Below are positions 27,282 to 39,402 of a stretch of 64,000 nt of DNA, in pieces. This DNA is from Echinicola marina (GTDB lineage Bacteria; Bacteroidota; Bacteroidia; Cytophagales; Cyclobacteriaceae): contig NZ_CP080025.1 in the NCBI RefSeq assembly GCF_020463795.1, forward strand, positions 189,001 through 253,000, written 5' to 3'. Position numbers and translations under genes: made by a program. Numbering within the stretch: the first letter of the stretch is position 1; every line of letters starts with the position of its first letter. The notes under the pieces are model-generated. The model did no database searches, had not been told where the DNA came from, and saw nothing but the letters and a program-made list of their open reading frames with translations.

Positions 27282-27549
27282 AAAGATCTTCAGTTTTTTT
27301 CTTCATTAAGTATCTTTCACGAGCAAACTTTTCCAAAAGTTCATAATTACTGAGTAATTCTTCTCTTTCAGCTTTAATTTTTGCTTTTCGCTCCAAATAA
27401 AATGACTTCTGGTCTTCTAATTTAGAAAGTTTAGAACGAAGAGTAAACTGGCTAATAATGTCATTAGTATCAATAAACACCATCCATATCACAAATAAGA
27501 CAGTAAAGATAAAATAGAAGTTTTTTGTATATTTCAGGTACTTCCTCAT
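27262..27549 (-). CDS. FtsB/DivIC-like septum formation initiator
   Basis: This 95-residue protein has one membrane helix (about 12-30), a coiled coil (SKLEDQKSFYLERKAKIKAEREELL) and a C-terminal FARERYLMKKKTEDLYVI, the usual end of DivIC/FtsB proteins of the division complex. The frame opens at a GTG (27570), but a -7 box at 27573-27580 would put the transcription start near 27566, so the ATG at 27549 is chosen. It overlaps the next gene by 20 bp and lies downstream of eno. Confidence 0.85.
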   Translation of the reverse strand: MRKYLKYTKNFYFIFTVLFVIWMVFIDTNDIISQFTLRSKLSKLEDQKSFYLERKAKIKAEREELLSNYELLEKFARERYLMKKKTEDLYVIVEE

Positions 27550-27572
27550 TACATTGATGCTTTTGATCACAA

Positions 27573-27580
27573 CAAATATA
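27573..27580 (-). promoter_or_regulatory. -7 box before the ftsB-like gene
   Basis: On the minus strand TATATTTG matches TAnnTTTG and lies 23 bp before the chosen ATG. No good TTTG -33 box is seen at 19-20 bp. Confidence 0.45.
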
Positions 27581-27666
27581 GGGAATAGTATTGACTAACG
27601 ACTCCCTACCAAAAACAAAATAAAACTCATTTGCTCCCAATTACAAAATACAAATAAGCACCAAAC

Positions 27667-27696
27667 AAAAAAAGCACCCCAATTTCTTGAGGTGCT
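27667..27696 (-). terminator. Terminator of eno
   Basis: On the minus strand AGCACC and GGTGCT enclose a 12-base loop whose inner bases can extend the stem, followed by seven T. It lies 21 bp after the eno stop. Confidence 0.8.
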
Positions 27697-27717
27697 CTTC
27701 ATTTATTTTACTGAAGC

Positions 27718-30115
<2,398 letters not shown>

Positions 30116-30133
30116 TTATTGAAATTGAATGTC

Positions 30134-30141
30134 CAAATTTA
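30134..30141 (-). promoter_or_regulatory. -7 box candidate of carA
   Basis: TAAATTTG on the minus strand matches TAnnTTTG, 18 bp before the carA ATG. The -33 position shows CTGT rather than TTTG, so the candidate is moderate. Confidence 0.4.
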
Positions 30142-30185
30142 AGGATTTTATCACTAAGAGACAGAATAATTTTCAAAAGGATAAT

Positions 30186-30220
30186 AAAAAAGGGATTGAA
30201 CCAAAGCCCAACCCCTCTTT
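30186..30220 (-). terminator. Terminator of the ribosomal protein operon after rplQ
   Basis: On the minus strand AGGGGTTG pairs with CAATCCCT (one G-T wobble) and is followed by TTTTT, 25 bp after the L17 stop. The stem is imperfect in its upper part. Confidence 0.65.
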
Positions 30221-30245
30221 ATATTTAATATAATGAATGCATCTA

Positions 30246-30779
30246 TTATTCAGACTTTTCAGTTTCTGAACTTGCATCACTATCTGCTGCTTTATCTTCA
30301 GAAGCGCTAGCATCTTCAGCTTTAGCTTCTGTAGCACCTGTAGCCTCAGCTGACTTACCAGAACCTCTACGGCTTCTTCTGGTTTTCTTAGCCTCAGGCT
30401 TAGCTTCTTTCAACATCAATTCGTTGAAGTCAACTAATTCTATAATACACATTTCAGCATTATCACCTAGACGGAATCCAGTCTTGATAATTCTAGTATA
30501 TCCACCTGGTCTACTAGCAACTTTTTCTATCACTTCACCGAAAAGAGCCTTGATAGCTTCTTTATTCTGTAAATAAGAAAAAGCAATACGTCTATTATGC
30601 GTAGTATCTTCTTTGGCTCTAGTCACTAGAGGCTCTACATATTTTCTCAACTCCTTGGCCTTGGCAAGCGTAGTAGAAATACGCTTGTGAAGAATCAGAG
30701 AGGCAGCCATATTAGAAAGCATAGCTTTCCTATGAGAAGCCTTCCTGCCAAGGTGATTAAATTTCTTACCGTGTCTCAT
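30246..30779 (-). CDS. rplQ: 50S ribosomal protein L17
   Basis: This 177-residue protein has the L17 core in residues 1-120 ([20 protein letters not shown], ending [10 protein letters not shown]). An extra C-terminal tail of about 50 residues, basic then rich in Ala/Glu/Asp/Ser ([20 protein letters not shown]), makes it longer than the usual 115-130. Such low-complexity tails are known in Bacteroidota. It is the last gene of the long ribosomal operon, 6 bp after rpoA. Confidence 0.96.
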   Translation of the reverse strand: MRHGKKFNHLGRKASHRKAMLSNMAASLILHKRISTTLAKAKELRKYVEPLVTRAKEDTTHNRRIAFSYLQNKEAIKALFGEVIEKVASRPGGYTRIIKTGFRLGDNAEMCIIELVDFNELMLKEAKPEAKKTRRSRRGSGKSAEATGATEAKAEDASASEDKAADSDASSETEKSE

Positions 30780-30785
30780 CTTTTA

Positions 30786-31775
30786 TTATTCTTCGTCAAG
30801 TTTATACTTAGATATGTCCATGCCAAACTGTAATCCTTTTTCTTGGATCAATTGTTCCAATTCAGCAAGGGATTTTTTTCCGAAATTTCTGAACTTCATC
30901 ATGTCAGAAATTTCTAATCTTGCTAAGTCTCCCAATGTTTTAACATCGGCAGCTTTCAGGCAGTTGAACGCCCTAACTGAAAGATCAAGATCGCTAAGCG
31001 GAGTTTTCAACAACTTACGCATATGCAAGAACTCTTCATCAATCGGCTCAGGAGAATCTCCACCTGGAGTATCAATAACCATAGTTTGGTCAGAGAACAA
31101 CATAAAGTGCTGGATAAGGATCTTTGCAGATTCTTGAAGCGCTTTCTCAGGGTGAATTGATCCATCAGTAGAAACTTCCAAGATCAATTTTTCAAAGTCA
31201 GTCTTTTGTTCTACCCTAGTGTTCTCAACACTGTACTTTACATTCTTAATTGGTGTAAAGATAGCGTCGATCGGAATGACTCCGAACACCTGCTCTTTTG
31301 GTTTAGATTCTTCTGCAGGAAGGTATCCTCTACCTTTTTCCACAGTAAGCTCGATTTCAAAGCTTTTAGAATCATCCAAGTGACAGATTACCAAATCTGG
31401 GTTCAAAACCTCAAAAGATGAGGTGAACTTAGCGATATCTCCAGCAGTAAAAACATCTTGGTTTTTTACTTCCACAGTAATCTTACCATCTATAGAGTCG
31501 TGGATCTTCTTAAATCTAACTTGCTTAAGATTAAGAATAATATCAGTAACGTCTTCCACAACGCCTTCGATAGTAGAGAATTCATGAACTACACCAGGTA
31601 ATTTCACCGAGGTGATGGCGTAGCCCTCTAGGGAAGAGAGCAAGATTCTTCTCAGCGCATTACCAATTGTAACCCCGTAACCTTTTTCTAGTGGTTTAAA
31701 GGTGAACAAGCCGTGGAAGTCATCAGCTTTTTCCATCACCACTTTTTCGGGCATTTGAAATGCAAGTATGGACAT
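30786..31775 (-). CDS. rpoA: RNA polymerase alpha subunit
   Basis: This 329-residue protein has the N-terminal assembly domain (about 20-235; [17 protein letters not shown]) and C-terminal DNA/activator-binding domain (about 255-320; [20 protein letters not shown], then [13 protein letters not shown]). It assembles the RNA polymerase core with RpoB and RpoC, encoded 17 kb upstream in the same block. It is transcribed from the S4 side. Confidence 0.98.
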   Translation of the reverse strand: MSILAFQMPEKVVMEKADDFHGLFTFKPLEKGYGVTIGNALRRILLSSLEGYAITSVKLPGVVHEFSTIEGVVEDVTDIILNLKQVRFKKIHDSIDGKITVEVKNQDVFTAGDIAKFTSSFEVLNPDLVICHLDDSKSFEIELTVEKGRGYLPAEESKPKEQVFGVIPIDAIFTPIKNVKYSVENTRVEQKTDFEKLILEVSTDGSIHPEKALQESAKILIQHFMLFSDQTMVIDTPGGDSPEPIDEEFLHMRKLLKTPLSDLDLSVRAFNCLKAADVKTLGDLARLEISDMMKFRNFGKKSLAELEQLIQEKGLQFGMDISKYKLDEE

Positions 31776-31809
31776 ATCAATAGTTCTTTTAAGTCAGAAA
31801 GTTTAGTTA

Positions 31810-32415
31810 TTACTTAGAGTATAGTTCGACGATAAGTTGCTCCTTGATGTTCTCAGGAATATCCTCTCTAACAGGGATACTTACAAACTTACCAGATAAC
31901 GAATTATTATCCCACTCTAACCATGAATAGCGGTTTGCACCTCTACCCGCAAGACTAGCAGTAATTGCTTCAAGAGATTTAGACCTCTCTCTTACAGATA
32001 CAATGTCACCAGGCTTCAAAGTATATGATGGAATGTTTACCAATTCACCATTCACTAGGATATGCTTGTGTGAAACTAACTGTCTTGCACCTCTACGAGT
32101 AGGAGCGATACCCAATCTATAAACAGTGTTATCAAGACGAGCCTCCAATAATTGAAGAAGGTTCTCACCTGTGATACCTTGCTTTCTAGAAGCGATATCA
32201 AACATTTTAGAGAATTGTCTCTCTAGAACTCCGTAAATATATTTTGCTTTTTGCTTTTCAGACAACTGAATAGCATATTCTGATTGCTTCTTTCTTCTAC
32301 CTCTACCGTGTTGACCAGGAGGGTAGTTTTTCTTCTGAAGTGCCTTGCTTTGTCCTTCGATAGGCTCTCCGAATTTTCTAGAAATTTTTGCTTTTGGACC
32401 TCTATATCTAGCCAT
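31810..32415 (-). CDS. rpsD: 30S ribosomal protein S4
   Basis: This 201-residue primary 16S-binding protein shows [39 protein letters not shown], and the S4 RNA-binding domain (about 92-155; [23 protein letters not shown]). It contains no cysteine, so it is the zinc-free form. It stands between S11 and rpoA, as in most bacteria, where S4 can regulate this operon. Confidence 0.98.
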   Translation of the reverse strand: MARYRGPKAKISRKFGEPIEGQSKALQKKNYPPGQHGRGRRKKQSEYAIQLSEKQKAKYIYGVLERQFSKMFDIASRKQGITGENLLQLLEARLDNTVYRLGIAPTRRGARQLVSHKHILVNGELVNIPSYTLKPGDIVSVRERSKSLEAITASLAGRGANRYSWLEWDNNSLSGKFVSIPVREDIPENIKEQLIVELYSK

Positions 32416-32433
32416 TCTTATTTCTTAGTTAAA

Positions 32434-32832
32434 TTAAACTCTTCTACGTTTAGGAGGACGACATCCATTATGCGGAAGCGGAGTCACATCTATAATCGTA
32501 GTAACATCAAGACCTACATTCTGCAAGGTTCTGATAGCTGATTCTCTACCTGAACCAGGACCTTTTACAAACACTTCAATTTTTCTTAAGCCAAGGTCAT
32601 AAGCAACCTGTCCACAGTTCTGAGCGGCCATTTGGGCAGCATATGGAGTGTTCTTTTTAGAACCTCTGAAACCCATTTTACCGGCAGAAGCCCATGAAAT
32701 AACCTGACCTGAATTATTGGTAATGGAAATGATGATGTTGTTAAAAGAAGCTTTGATGTGGGCCTGGCCTACAGCTTCCACCTTAACAACTCTCTTTTTT
32801 CCTTTAGCTTTATCGTTTCTTCTTTGAGCCAT
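32434..32832 (-). CDS. rpsK: 30S ribosomal protein S11
   Basis: This 132-residue protein of the platform near the mRNA exit shows the family core [31 protein letters not shown] and the invariant tail [15 protein letters not shown]. It lies 15 bp after S13 and 18 bp before S4. Confidence 0.98.
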   Translation of the reverse strand: MAQRRNDKAKGKKRVVKVEAVGQAHIKASFNNIIISITNNSGQVISWASAGKMGFRGSKKNTPYAAQMAAQNCGQVAYDLGLRKIEVFVKGPGSGRESAIRTLQNVGLDVTTIIDVTPLPHNGCRPPKRRRV

Positions 32833-32847
32833 AATCTATATCAAGAT

Positions 32848-33225
32848 TTATTTAGTTGCCTTCTTCTTGTTAGCAACAGTCTTTCTCTTACCTTTTCTAG
32901 TTCTAGCGTTGTTTTTAGTCTTTTGACCTCTTACAGGAAGTCCTTTTCTATGACGAAGACCTCTGTAACAACCGATATCCATCAATCTCTTGATGCTCAA
33001 CTGCACTTCAGATTTCAAAACACCTTCTGTCTTGAATTCTTCAGCGATAATATTTCTAATAGTAGTAGACTCATCATCTGACCACTCACCCGCTTTCTTA
33101 TCAAACGAAATACCTGCTTTAGTAAGGATCGCTCTAGCAGAACTTCTACCTATACCAAAAATATAGGTTAAGCCAATTTCACCGCGCTTATTGTCGGGAA
33201 TGTCAACACCTGCAATTCTTGCCAT
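32848..33225 (-). CDS. rpsM: 30S ribosomal protein S13
   Basis: This 125-residue protein of the subunit head contacts 50S and the P-site t[33 protein letters not shown] and the C-terminal [20 protein letters not shown] with a basic tail are standard. It lies 5 bp after L36. Confidence 0.98.
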   Translation of the reverse strand: MARIAGVDIPDNKRGEIGLTYIFGIGRSSARAILTKAGISFDKKAGEWSDDESTTIRNIIAEEFKTEGVLKSEVQLSIKRLMDIGCYRGLRHRKGLPVRGQKTKNNARTRKGKRKTVANKKKATK

Positions 33226-33230
33226 AATTT

Positions 33231-33347
33231 TTAACCTTGTCTTTGTTTAAACTTAGGATTCTTCTTGTTGATGACGTAAAGCTTTCCTTTTCTTCTGATC
33301 ACTTTACAGTCCGCACTTCTCTTTTTAATAGATGCCTTAACTTTCAT
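33231..33347 (-). CDS. rpmJ: 50S ribosomal protein L36, zinc-free form
   Basis: A 38-codon ORF reads [20 protein letters not shown] and ends in PKFKQRQG. Family members with zinc have C-x2-C-x12-C-x4-H; here only one of the cysteines is kept (in SADCK), so this is the zinc-independent (C-minus) type. It sits between infA and rpsM, its usual position. Its short length makes it easy to miss in automated calling. Confidence 0.95.
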   Translation of the reverse strand: MKVKASIKKRSADCKVIRRKGKLYVINKKNPKFKQRQG

Positions 33348-33353
33348 GACATT

Positions 33354-33572
33354 TTATTTATATCGATATACAATTCTGCCCTTAGAAAGATCATATGGAG
33401 ACATTTCTAGTTTTACCCTATCTCCAGGGAGGATCTTAATATAGTTCATTCTCATTTTACCGGAAATGTGGGCGATCAATTGATGTCCATTTTCCAGTTC
33501 CACCTTAAACATAGCGTTGGATAACGCTTCTATTATAGTACCATCTTGCTCTATAGATGCTTGCTTAGCCAT
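33354..33572 (-). CDS. infA: translation initiation factor IF-1
   Basis: This 72-residue S1-fold protein binds the A site during initiation. [39 protein letters not shown] and [11 protein letters not shown] are typical. It lies 2 bp after map and 6 bp before L36, within the same operon. Confidence 0.98.
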   Translation of the reverse strand: MAKQASIEQDGTIIEALSNAMFKVELENGHQLIAHISGKMRMNYIKILPGDRVKLEMSPYDLSKGRIVYRYK

Positions 33573-33574
33573 AT

Positions 33575-34348
33575 TTAGAATTTAAAGTTTTCTTCTATGT
33601 ATTGATGCGTAGTTAGTATTTCTGTCCTATCTTCAAATATCGCTACAGTGTGCTCAAAATGTGCCGAGGCTCTTCTATCTGCAGTACGAATAGTCCATCC
33701 ATCTCTTTCTTGGACCACATTTCTCGTACCTAAATTTACCATCGGCTCAATCGCCAACACCATACCCTCTTTCAACAAAGGACCACTTCCTTTTTTACCG
33801 TAATTAGGAACTTCCGGAGATTCATGTAAACTTTTTCCCACTCCATGTCCGACAAGCTCTCTGACTACTGTGTAGCCTTTTGCTTCGACATATTTCTGAA
33901 TGGCATTTCCAATATCTCCAACCCTTTTACCGGCAACTGCATTTTCAATACCTAAATACAATGATTCTTTGGTTGCTTTGAGCAATGACAATACTTTAGG
34001 GGAAACTTCACCGACAGGGTAAGTATAAGCGGAATCGCTATGAAAACCTTGGTGAAAGACTCCACAATCTATTGAGATTATATCGCCATCTTTCAAAACA
34101 TATCCACTTGGAAATCCATGAACGACTACTTCGTTCACAGAAATACAAAGTGAGGAGGGAAAACCATTGTATCCCTTAAATGAAGGTATACCTCCGTGAT
34201 CCCTTATAAATTCTTCAGCTACTTTATCTAAGTCAGCGGTCTTTACCCCTGGCTTTACAAGTTTGGCCACTTCTCCGTGAGCCTTACCTAATATTTGAGC
34301 ACTTTCTTTTATTAACTGGACTTCTTCTGAAGTCTTATAATGTATCAT
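33575..34348 (-). CDS. map: methionine aminopeptidase, type I
   Basis: This removes the initiator methionine from nascent proteins. The 257-residue pita-bread fold shows all metal ligands: the two aspartates in [18 protein letters not shown], the histidine in [13 protein letters not shown] and the glutamates in LAIEPMVN and [10 protein letters not shown]. It is encoded between secY (1 bp away) and infA, the normal spc-operon neighbourhood in Bacteroidota, where adk is often absent as here. Confidence 0.97.
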   Translation of the reverse strand: MIHYKTSEEVQLIKESAQILGKAHGEVAKLVKPGVKTADLDKVAEEFIRDHGGIPSFKGYNGFPSSLCISVNEVVVHGFPSGYVLKDGDIISIDCGVFHQGFHSDSAYTYPVGEVSPKVLSLLKATKESLYLGIENAVAGKRVGDIGNAIQKYVEAKGYTVVRELVGHGVGKSLHESPEVPNYGKKGSGPLLKEGMVLAIEPMVNLGTRNVVQERDGWTIRTADRRASAHFEHTVAIFEDRTEILTTHQYIEENFKF

Positions 34349-34349
34349 A

Positions 34350-35666
34350 TTATGCTACTGCGTAATTAGAAGGATTGTTCTTCATGTTGCCACTCTTCAT
34401 CATTCCTTCATAGTGCCTCATCAGTAGATAGCTCTCAATTTGTCTTAGGGTATCCATGATTACACCTACCATAATCAATAGTGATGTACCACCATAAAAA
34501 CCTGAGAATTGATTACTAACACCGGCCATCATAGCAAAGGCAGGCATAATCGCTACAGCTGCCAATAATACAGAACCTGGTAAGGTAATCCTTGAAATTA
34601 TATTATCAATGAAATCTGCTGTAGGCGCACCTGGCTTTACACCAGGAACAAATCCACCATTTCTCTTCATATCCTCTGCAATTTGTTCTGGATTAACAGT
34701 AATTGCAGTGTAGAAAAAAGTGAACAGAATAATCATGATAGCAAACACCAAGTTGTACTGCCAAGATGTAGGACTGCTGAAAGTATTACCAATATAGTTG
34801 GCAATATCACTTTCCGAGGCCCAAATTTGAGCTACCAATGCAGGCACAAACATTAATGATTGTGCAAAGATGATAGGCATCACACCAGAGGCATTTACCT
34901 TAATAGGGATATACTGACGTTGACCTCCATATACTTTACCGCCAACTACTTGCTTAGCGTATTGTACAGGAATTCTTCTAGTCGCTTCTGTCAAGGCTAC
35001 TACGCCTACAACAACGAAGAACAATACAAAGAATTCAATAATCAACAATAAGGCCCCAGATGTACCTTTTGATACTACCTCTCCCAAAATTGCGCCTGGA
35101 AACCTAGAGATAATACCGATCATGATCAGCATTGAAATACCATTACCGATTCCTTTCTCTGTAATCTTTTCCCCAAGCCACATGCAGAACATGGTCCCTG
35201 AAGCCAATAAAACCAGAGAACTAAAGGTAAACAGCGTCTTGCTAACCATAATTGCTTCATTTGGAATGGTAGCAGTAATATACCCTACACCTTGAGCCAA
35301 GGTAATTAAGATGGTCAATACCCTAGTGATTTGGTTGATCCTCTTTCTACCAGACTCCCCTTCCTTTTGAAGCTTTTGAAAATAAGGTACTCCAACAGTT
35401 AATAATTGCAACACGATAGATGCAGAAATATAAGGCATAATACCTAATCCAAAGATAGAAGCATTACTGAATGCTCCTCCCAAGAAGGTGTCTATCAAGC
35501 CGAAAATACCCTCTGAAGAACCTTTCAGTTGACTAGGATCCACTCCTGGTAATACGATATAAGAACCCAATCTGAATACAATCAGAAATCCGATTGTATT
35601 CAGGATACGGATTCTTAAATCTTCAATAGAAAAGATATTCTTAACTGTTGAGATAAATTTTTTCAT
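34350..35666 (-). CDS. secY: preprotein translocase subunit SecY
   Basis: This 438-residue protein with ten predicted membrane segments forms the Sec channel. The N-terminal RIRILNTIGFLIVFRLGSYI, the plug-region and the cytoplasmic loop EATRRIPVQYAKQVVGGKVYGG are family signatures. It lies 3 bp after L15. Its channel partner SecE is encoded at 59645 in the same block. Confidence 0.98.
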   Translation of the reverse strand: MKKFISTVKNIFSIEDLRIRILNTIGFLIVFRLGSYIVLPGVDPSQLKGSSEGIFGLIDTFLGGAFSNASIFGLGIMPYISASIVLQLLTVGVPYFQKLQKEGESGRKRINQITRVLTILITLAQGVGYITATIPNEAIMVSKTLFTFSSLVLLASGTMFCMWLGEKITEKGIGNGISMLIMIGIISRFPGAILGEVVSKGTSGALLLIIEFFVLFFVVVGVVALTEATRRIPVQYAKQVVGGKVYGGQRQYIPIKVNASGVMPIIFAQSLMFVPALVAQIWASESDIANYIGNTFSSPTSWQYNLVFAIMIILFTFFYTAITVNPEQIAEDMKRNGGFVPGVKPGAPTADFIDNIISRITLPGSVLLAAVAIMPAFAMMAGVSNQFSGFYGGTSLLIMVGVIMDTLRQIESYLLMRHYEGMMKSGNMKNNPSNYAVA

Positions 35667-35669
35667 TGG

Positions 35670-36116
35670 TTAAATCTTGTTAACAGTCCCGCCCAATTTT
35701 TCAATAGTTTCTGTAGCAGAAGCTGAGAAATAATGAGCACTTACGTTTAATTTCGCCGTAAGTTCGCCTCTTCCTAGGACTTTTACAACATCTTTTTTAG
35801 AAACCAATCCATTTTCTACCAAAGTTTCGAACGTAATCGTGTCTGTATTAAGCTTTTCAGCTATAGATTGTAATACGTCTAAATTAATTGGTTTGCATTC
35901 GATTCTATTAAGACTCTTGAAGCCAAACTTAGGCACTCTTCTTTGAAGTGGCATTTGACCACCTTCAAAACCCAATTTCCGGCTATAACCAGATCTTGAT
36001 TGAGCACCTTTATGACCTCTTGTTGAAGTTCCTCCTCTTCCAGATCCTGTACCACGTCCGATTCTTTTACGGCTTTTTACAGAACCTTTTGCAGGTTGTA
36101 ATGTATGTAGTTTCAT
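35670..36116 (-). CDS. rplO: 50S ribosomal protein L15
   Basis: This 148-residue protein has the glycine-rich N-terminus typical of L15 (KRIGRGTGSGRGGTSTRGHK, GFEGGQMPLQRRVPKFGF) and a globular C-terminus. It is placed between L30 and secY. Confidence 0.98.
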   Translation of the reverse strand: MKLHTLQPAKGSVKSRKRIGRGTGSGRGGTSTRGHKGAQSRSGYSRKLGFEGGQMPLQRRVPKFGFKSLNRIECKPINLDVLQSIAEKLNTDTITFETLVENGLVSKKDVVKVLGRGELTAKLNVSAHYFSASATETIEKLGGTVNKI

Positions 36117-36118
36117 AA

Positions 36119-36298
36119 TTAGGCTTCCTCCACTTTTACAAGGTGACTAACTTTTCTTATCATTCCAGCAATCTGTGGAGTATTCTCTACTTCCACAGAC
36201 TTATTGATCTTACCAAGCCCCAAAGCAACGATAGTTGCTTTTTGGTTTTTTGGTCTGTTGATCGTGCTTTTAACTTGCGTTACTTTTACCTTCGCCAT
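36119..36298 (-). CDS. rpmD: 50S ribosomal protein L30
   Basis: This 59-residue protein starts at the ATG 36298 ([20 protein letters not shown]). The frame is open upstream into the end of S5, but only this start matches the family. [20 protein letters not shown] is the usual C-terminus. It lies 4 bp after S5. Confidence 0.96.
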   Translation of the reverse strand: MAKVKVTQVKSTINRPKNQKATIVALGLGKINKSVEVENTPQIAGMIRKVSHLVKVEEA

Positions 36299-36302
36299 GT
36301 TC

Positions 36303-36821
36303 TTACCCGTTAAATACTTTAGACAATTTAACACCACGTTGTTGTGAAACCGCGATAGCATCTCTCATTTGAGACAAGGCATCAATGGTAGCTTTCACCA
36401 CATTGTGAGGGTTTGAGGATCCTTTTGACTTTGCCAATACATCCGTAACACCAGCACTTTCCAATACAGCACGCATCGCACCACCTGCAATAACACCAGT
36501 ACCTGCAGCAGCTGGTTTGATCAATACCAAACCACCTCCAAATTTACCGACAGCCTCATGAGGAATAGTTCCTTTCAAGATTGGCACTTGCACCAAGCTC
36601 TTTTTAGCGTCCTCAATACCTTTGGTAATTGCATCGGTAACCTCGTTAGCCTTACCTAATCCGTATCCCACGACACCGTTACCATCTCCTACAACTACTA
36701 TAGCAGAAAAAGAGAACCTTCTACCACCTTTCACTACTTTAGCTACTCGGTTAATAGCTACTACTTTTTCCTTAAGCTCTGTATCTGTTGCCCTAATGGG
36801 TTTCTTTCTTAATTGGGACAT
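36303..36821 (-). CDS. rpsE: 30S ribosomal protein S5
   Basis: This 172-residue protein is involved in accuracy. The N-terminal double-stranded RNA-binding part ([33 protein letters not shown]) and the C-terminal domain ([35 protein letters not shown]) are standard. It lies 6 bp after L18. Confidence 0.98.
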   Translation of the reverse strand: MSQLRKKPIRATDTELKEKVVAINRVAKVVKGGRRFSFSAIVVVGDGNGVVGYGLGKANEVTDAITKGIEDAKKSLVQVPILKGTIPHEAVGKFGGGLVLIKPAAAGTGVIAGGAMRAVLESAGVTDVLAKSKGSSNPHNVVKATIDALSQMRDAIAVSQQRGVKLSKVFNG

Positions 36822-36827
36822 AATTAA

Positions 36828-37178
36828 TTAAAATTTAAGGCCACCTTCTCTCGCACCTTCGGCAAGAGCTTTTACATTACCATGATATAAGTAGCCACTT
36901 CTATCAAAAACTACTTCTGTGAATCCGCCTGCTACTGCACGCTCTGCCAATTTCTTACCTACTTCCTTAGAAACAGAAACATTGGCATTGTTTTTAGCAC
37001 CAAGCTCCTTAGAAGAAGCTTGTGCTAGCGTGTGACCTTTAAGGTCGTCAATTAGTTGAGCGTATATTCCCGTATTGCTTTTAAATACGGACAAACGAGG
37101 TCTTTTATCAGTACCGGAAATCTTCTTCCGGATACTTCTCTTGATCCTAAGTCTTCTTGAATTCTTATTAAAAGCCAT
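36828..37178 (-). CDS. rplR: 50S ribosomal protein L18
   Basis: This 116-residue 5S rRNA-binding protein shows the basic N-terminus [37 protein letters not shown], and the C-terminal [20 protein letters not shown]. It is placed between L6 and S5. Confidence 0.98.
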   Translation of the reverse strand: MAFNKNSRRLRIKRSIRKKISGTDKRPRLSVFKSNTGIYAQLIDDLKGHTLAQASSKELGAKNNANVSVSKEVGKKLAERAVAGGFTEVVFDRSGYLYHGNVKALAEGAREGGLKF

Positions 37179-37185
37179 CTCTCAA

Positions 37186-37743
37186 TTATTTTTTAGCGGC
37201 AGTTTTACCAGCCTTACGTCTAACTATCTCACCTACAAAGCGGATACCTTTACCTTTATAAGGTTCTACTTTACGTAGAGACTTGATTTTAGCAGCTATT
37301 TGCCCGATCAATTCTTTATCAATACCCTCAAGGGTTACCAATGGATTTTTACCCTTTGGCGTTTCAGCATTCACTTTAATCTCTTCTGGAAGTGCAAAAA
37401 AGATACTGTGAGAATATCCCAAAGAAAGTTCTAAAACTTGTCCTTGGTTTGCGGCTTTATAACCCACACCCACTAGTTCCAATTCTTTTTTGTAACCTTC
37501 GCTAACACCAACAACCATATTGTTGATCAAAGAACGATACAGGCCGTGAAGTGACTTATGTCTCTTCGATTCGGTAGGACGAGTCAAAACAACTTGATTG
37601 TCTTCCACCGCAACGGCAATGTCGGGATTCACATCCTGAGATAGCGTACCTTTGGGACCTTTAACAGTAACAACATTGCCTGTTGCCACGTCTACAGTAA
37701 CACCCGCTGGTATATTTATTGGTTTTTTACCTATTCTTGACAT
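37186..37743 (-). CDS. rplF: 50S ribosomal protein L6
   Basis: This 185-residue protein has two similar alpha/beta domains. The ATG at 37743 gives MSRIGKKPINIPAGVTVDV; the open frame continues to 37782, which would add 13 foreign residues and overlap S8. The C-terminal PYKGKGIRFVGEIVRRKAGK is invariant in the family. Confidence 0.97.
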   Translation of the reverse strand: MSRIGKKPINIPAGVTVDVATGNVVTVKGPKGTLSQDVNPDIAVAVEDNQVVLTRPTESKRHKSLHGLYRSLINNMVVGVSEGYKKELELVGVGYKAANQGQVLELSLGYSHSIFFALPEEIKVNAETPKGKNPLVTLEGIDKELIGQIAAKIKSLRKVEPYKGKGIRFVGEIVRRKAGKTAAKK

Positions 37744-37753
37744 AACGGTATTA

Positions 37754-38149
37754 TTAATATACGTAACAAAGTACTTCCCCACCGATACCTTCGGTACGGG
37801 CTTCCTTATCAGTCATCACTCCCTTTGAAGTGGAGATAATCGCAATTCCTAGGCCGTTGATTACTCTAGGAAGTTCATTTTTCGGTGCGTATTTTCTTAG
37901 ACCTGGCTTACTTACTCTAGAAAGACTTACGATGGCATTTTGCTTAGTAGATGGGTTATACTTCAGGGCAATTTTTATTGTTCCCTGAGGTCCATTTTCC
38001 TCGAACTTATAGTTCTGGATATAACCCTTATCATGAAGCACCTTTGTAATCTCCTTCTTGATATTAGAAGCAGGTATCTCAACGATACGGTGAGATGCCT
38101 TAATGGCATTTCTCAACCTGGTCAAATAATCAGCTATTGGATCAGTCAT
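37754..38149 (-). CDS. rpsH: 30S ribosomal protein S8
   Basis: This 131-residue 16S-binding protein, in E. coli the regulator of the spc operon, reads [20 protein letters not shown] and ends [20 protein letters not shown]. An 81-bp gap with a promoter-like motif (38187-38217) separates it from S14 upstream; most gaps in this operon are under 20 bp. Confidence 0.98.
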   Translation of the reverse strand: MTDPIADYLTRLRNAIKASHRIVEIPASNIKKEITKVLHDKGYIQNYKFEENGPQGTIKIALKYNPSTKQNAIVSLSRVSKPGLRKYAPKNELPRVINGLGIAIISTSKGVMTDKEARTEGIGGEVLCYVY

Positions 38150-38186
38150 ATTATTATAAGTCTAACTGCATGCGCTTTAAGGCGTG

Positions 38187-38217
38187 CAAAGTTACACATT
38201 GATTCTTAGAATAAAAA
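38187..38217 (-). promoter_or_regulatory. Internal promoter candidate before rpsH
   Basis: On the minus strand TTTT (38214-38217), 19 bases, then TAACTTTG (38187-38194) match TTTG-N19-TAnnTTTG except one base of the -33 box. It is followed by a small hairpin (GCACGC/GCATGC, 38169-38188). It would let S8 and the following genes be transcribed separately from L3 to S14. Confidence 0.55.
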
Positions 38218-38230
38218 CTTTTTCTGATTT

Positions 38231-38500
38231 TTACCAGCTCGCTTTAGTTATACCAGGAATTTTTCCCGCAGAAGCCATTTCTCTAAAGGTAACCCTATTG
38301 ATACCAAACTTCCTCATATAACCTTTAGGACGGCCAGTCAATTTACATCTGTTGTGAAGTCTTACTGGGGATGCATTCTTAGGCAGCTTATCCAGTGCTT
38401 CAAAATCACCGGCTGCTTTTAATTCTGCTCTCTTCTTAGCATACTTTGCAACAAGACGCTCTCTTTTTCTTTCACGAGCTTTGATCGCTTCTCTTGCCAT
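38231..38500 (-). CDS. rpsN: 30S ribosomal protein S14, zinc-free form
   Basis: This 89-residue protein lacks the CxxC...CxxC zinc knuckle of short S14 and has the insertion of the C-minus type ([20 protein letters not shown]). The C-terminal [19 protein letters not shown] and [18 protein letters not shown] are standard. It lies 2 bp after L5. Confidence 0.98.
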   Translation of the reverse strand: MAREAIKARERKRERLVAKYAKKRAELKAAGDFEALDKLPKNASPVRLHNRCKLTGRPKGYMRKFGINRVTFREMASAGKIPGITKASW

Positions 38501-38502
38501 AA

Positions 38503-39063
38503 TTATTCTTCTTTATTATTATTTACAAAAGGCATCCCGAAAGCTTTCAACAAGGCGTAGCTCTCTTCATCTGTTTCAGCAGTAGTCACAAACGTGATGT
38601 CCATACCTGAGATTCTGTTTACTTTCTCAATGCTGATTTCTGGGAAGATAATCTGCTCAGTGACACCCAAGGTATAGTTTCCTCTTCCGTCAAAACCTTT
38701 ATCGCTGATTCCTTTGAAGTCCCTTACACGTGGAAGAGCCACAGTAGTAAGACGATCAAGGAATTCCCACATCTTGTCTCCACGAAGGGTAACTTTTGCA
38801 CCAATTGGCATACCGTCTCTCAACTTAAAGTTAGAGATAGAGTTTTTTGCCTTGGTAGCTACAGCTCTTTGACCAGTGATCAAAGTAAGCTCTTCTACGC
38901 CTTGGTCTACCAATTTCTTGTCTGCAACAGCTGCTCCAATACCTTTGTTGATCACGATTTTGGTCAACTTAGGCACTTGCATTACTGTTTTATATTGGAA
39001 CTTCTCCTTAAGTGCAGGAGAAATTTCCTTAACATATTTTTCTTTTACTCTAGGATTAGCCAT
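38503..39063 (-). CDS. rplE: 50S ribosomal protein L5
   Basis: This 186-residue 5S rRNA-binding protein shows [40 protein letters not shown] and [20 protein letters not shown]. It overlaps the end of L24 by 8 bp, suggesting coupled translation. Confidence 0.98.
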   Translation of the reverse strand: MANPRVKEKYVKEISPALKEKFQYKTVMQVPKLTKIVINKGIGAAVADKKLVDQGVEELTLITGQRAVATKAKNSISNFKLRDGMPIGAKVTLRGDKMWEFLDRLTTVALPRVRDFKGISDKGFDGRGNYTLGVTEQIIFPEISIEKVNRISGMDITFVTTAETDEESYALLKAFGMPFVNNNKEE

Positions 39064-39400
39064 TGATTACCTCCCCGGTTTTCTTAGAATATCTAACTAA
39101 TTTTCCATTTTCACCTGGCTTTCTTCCTGTTCTGGTAGCTTCACCAGTTTTAGGATCTACAAGCATCAAGTTACTTACATGAATGGCAGCTTCTTTCTTT
39201 TCGATACCTCCTTGAGGGTTGGTAGCTGTAGGCTTAACATGTTTTGTTACCATATTAAGACCTTCAACGATAGCTCTGCTCTTCTCCAAGTTTACCGAAA
39301 GTACTTTACCAGTCTTACCTTTGTCATCACCTGCCAATACTTTTACAGTATCACCAGTTTTGATGTGCAATTTTGGTTGCTTATTCTTTTTTCTTTCCAT
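39056..39400 (-). CDS. rplX: 50S ribosomal protein L24
   Basis: This 114-residue assembly initiator protein has a KOW motif ([20 protein letters not shown]) and the family segment [20 protein letters not shown]. It is 2 bp after L14 and overlaps L5 by 8 bp. Confidence 0.97.
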   Translation of the reverse strand: MERKKNKQPKLHIKTGDTVKVLAGDDKGKTGKVLSVNLEKSRAIVEGLNMVTKHVKPTATNPQGGIEKKEAAIHVSNLMLVDPKTGEATRTGRKPGENGKLVRYSKKTGEVING

Positions 39401-39402
39401 GA

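Noticed and set aside
30246-30400. Low-complexity tail of L17 as a frameshift artefact
   Set aside because: The tail stays in frame to a stop next to a terminator and has the acidic/alanine-rich makeup known from L17 in this phylum.
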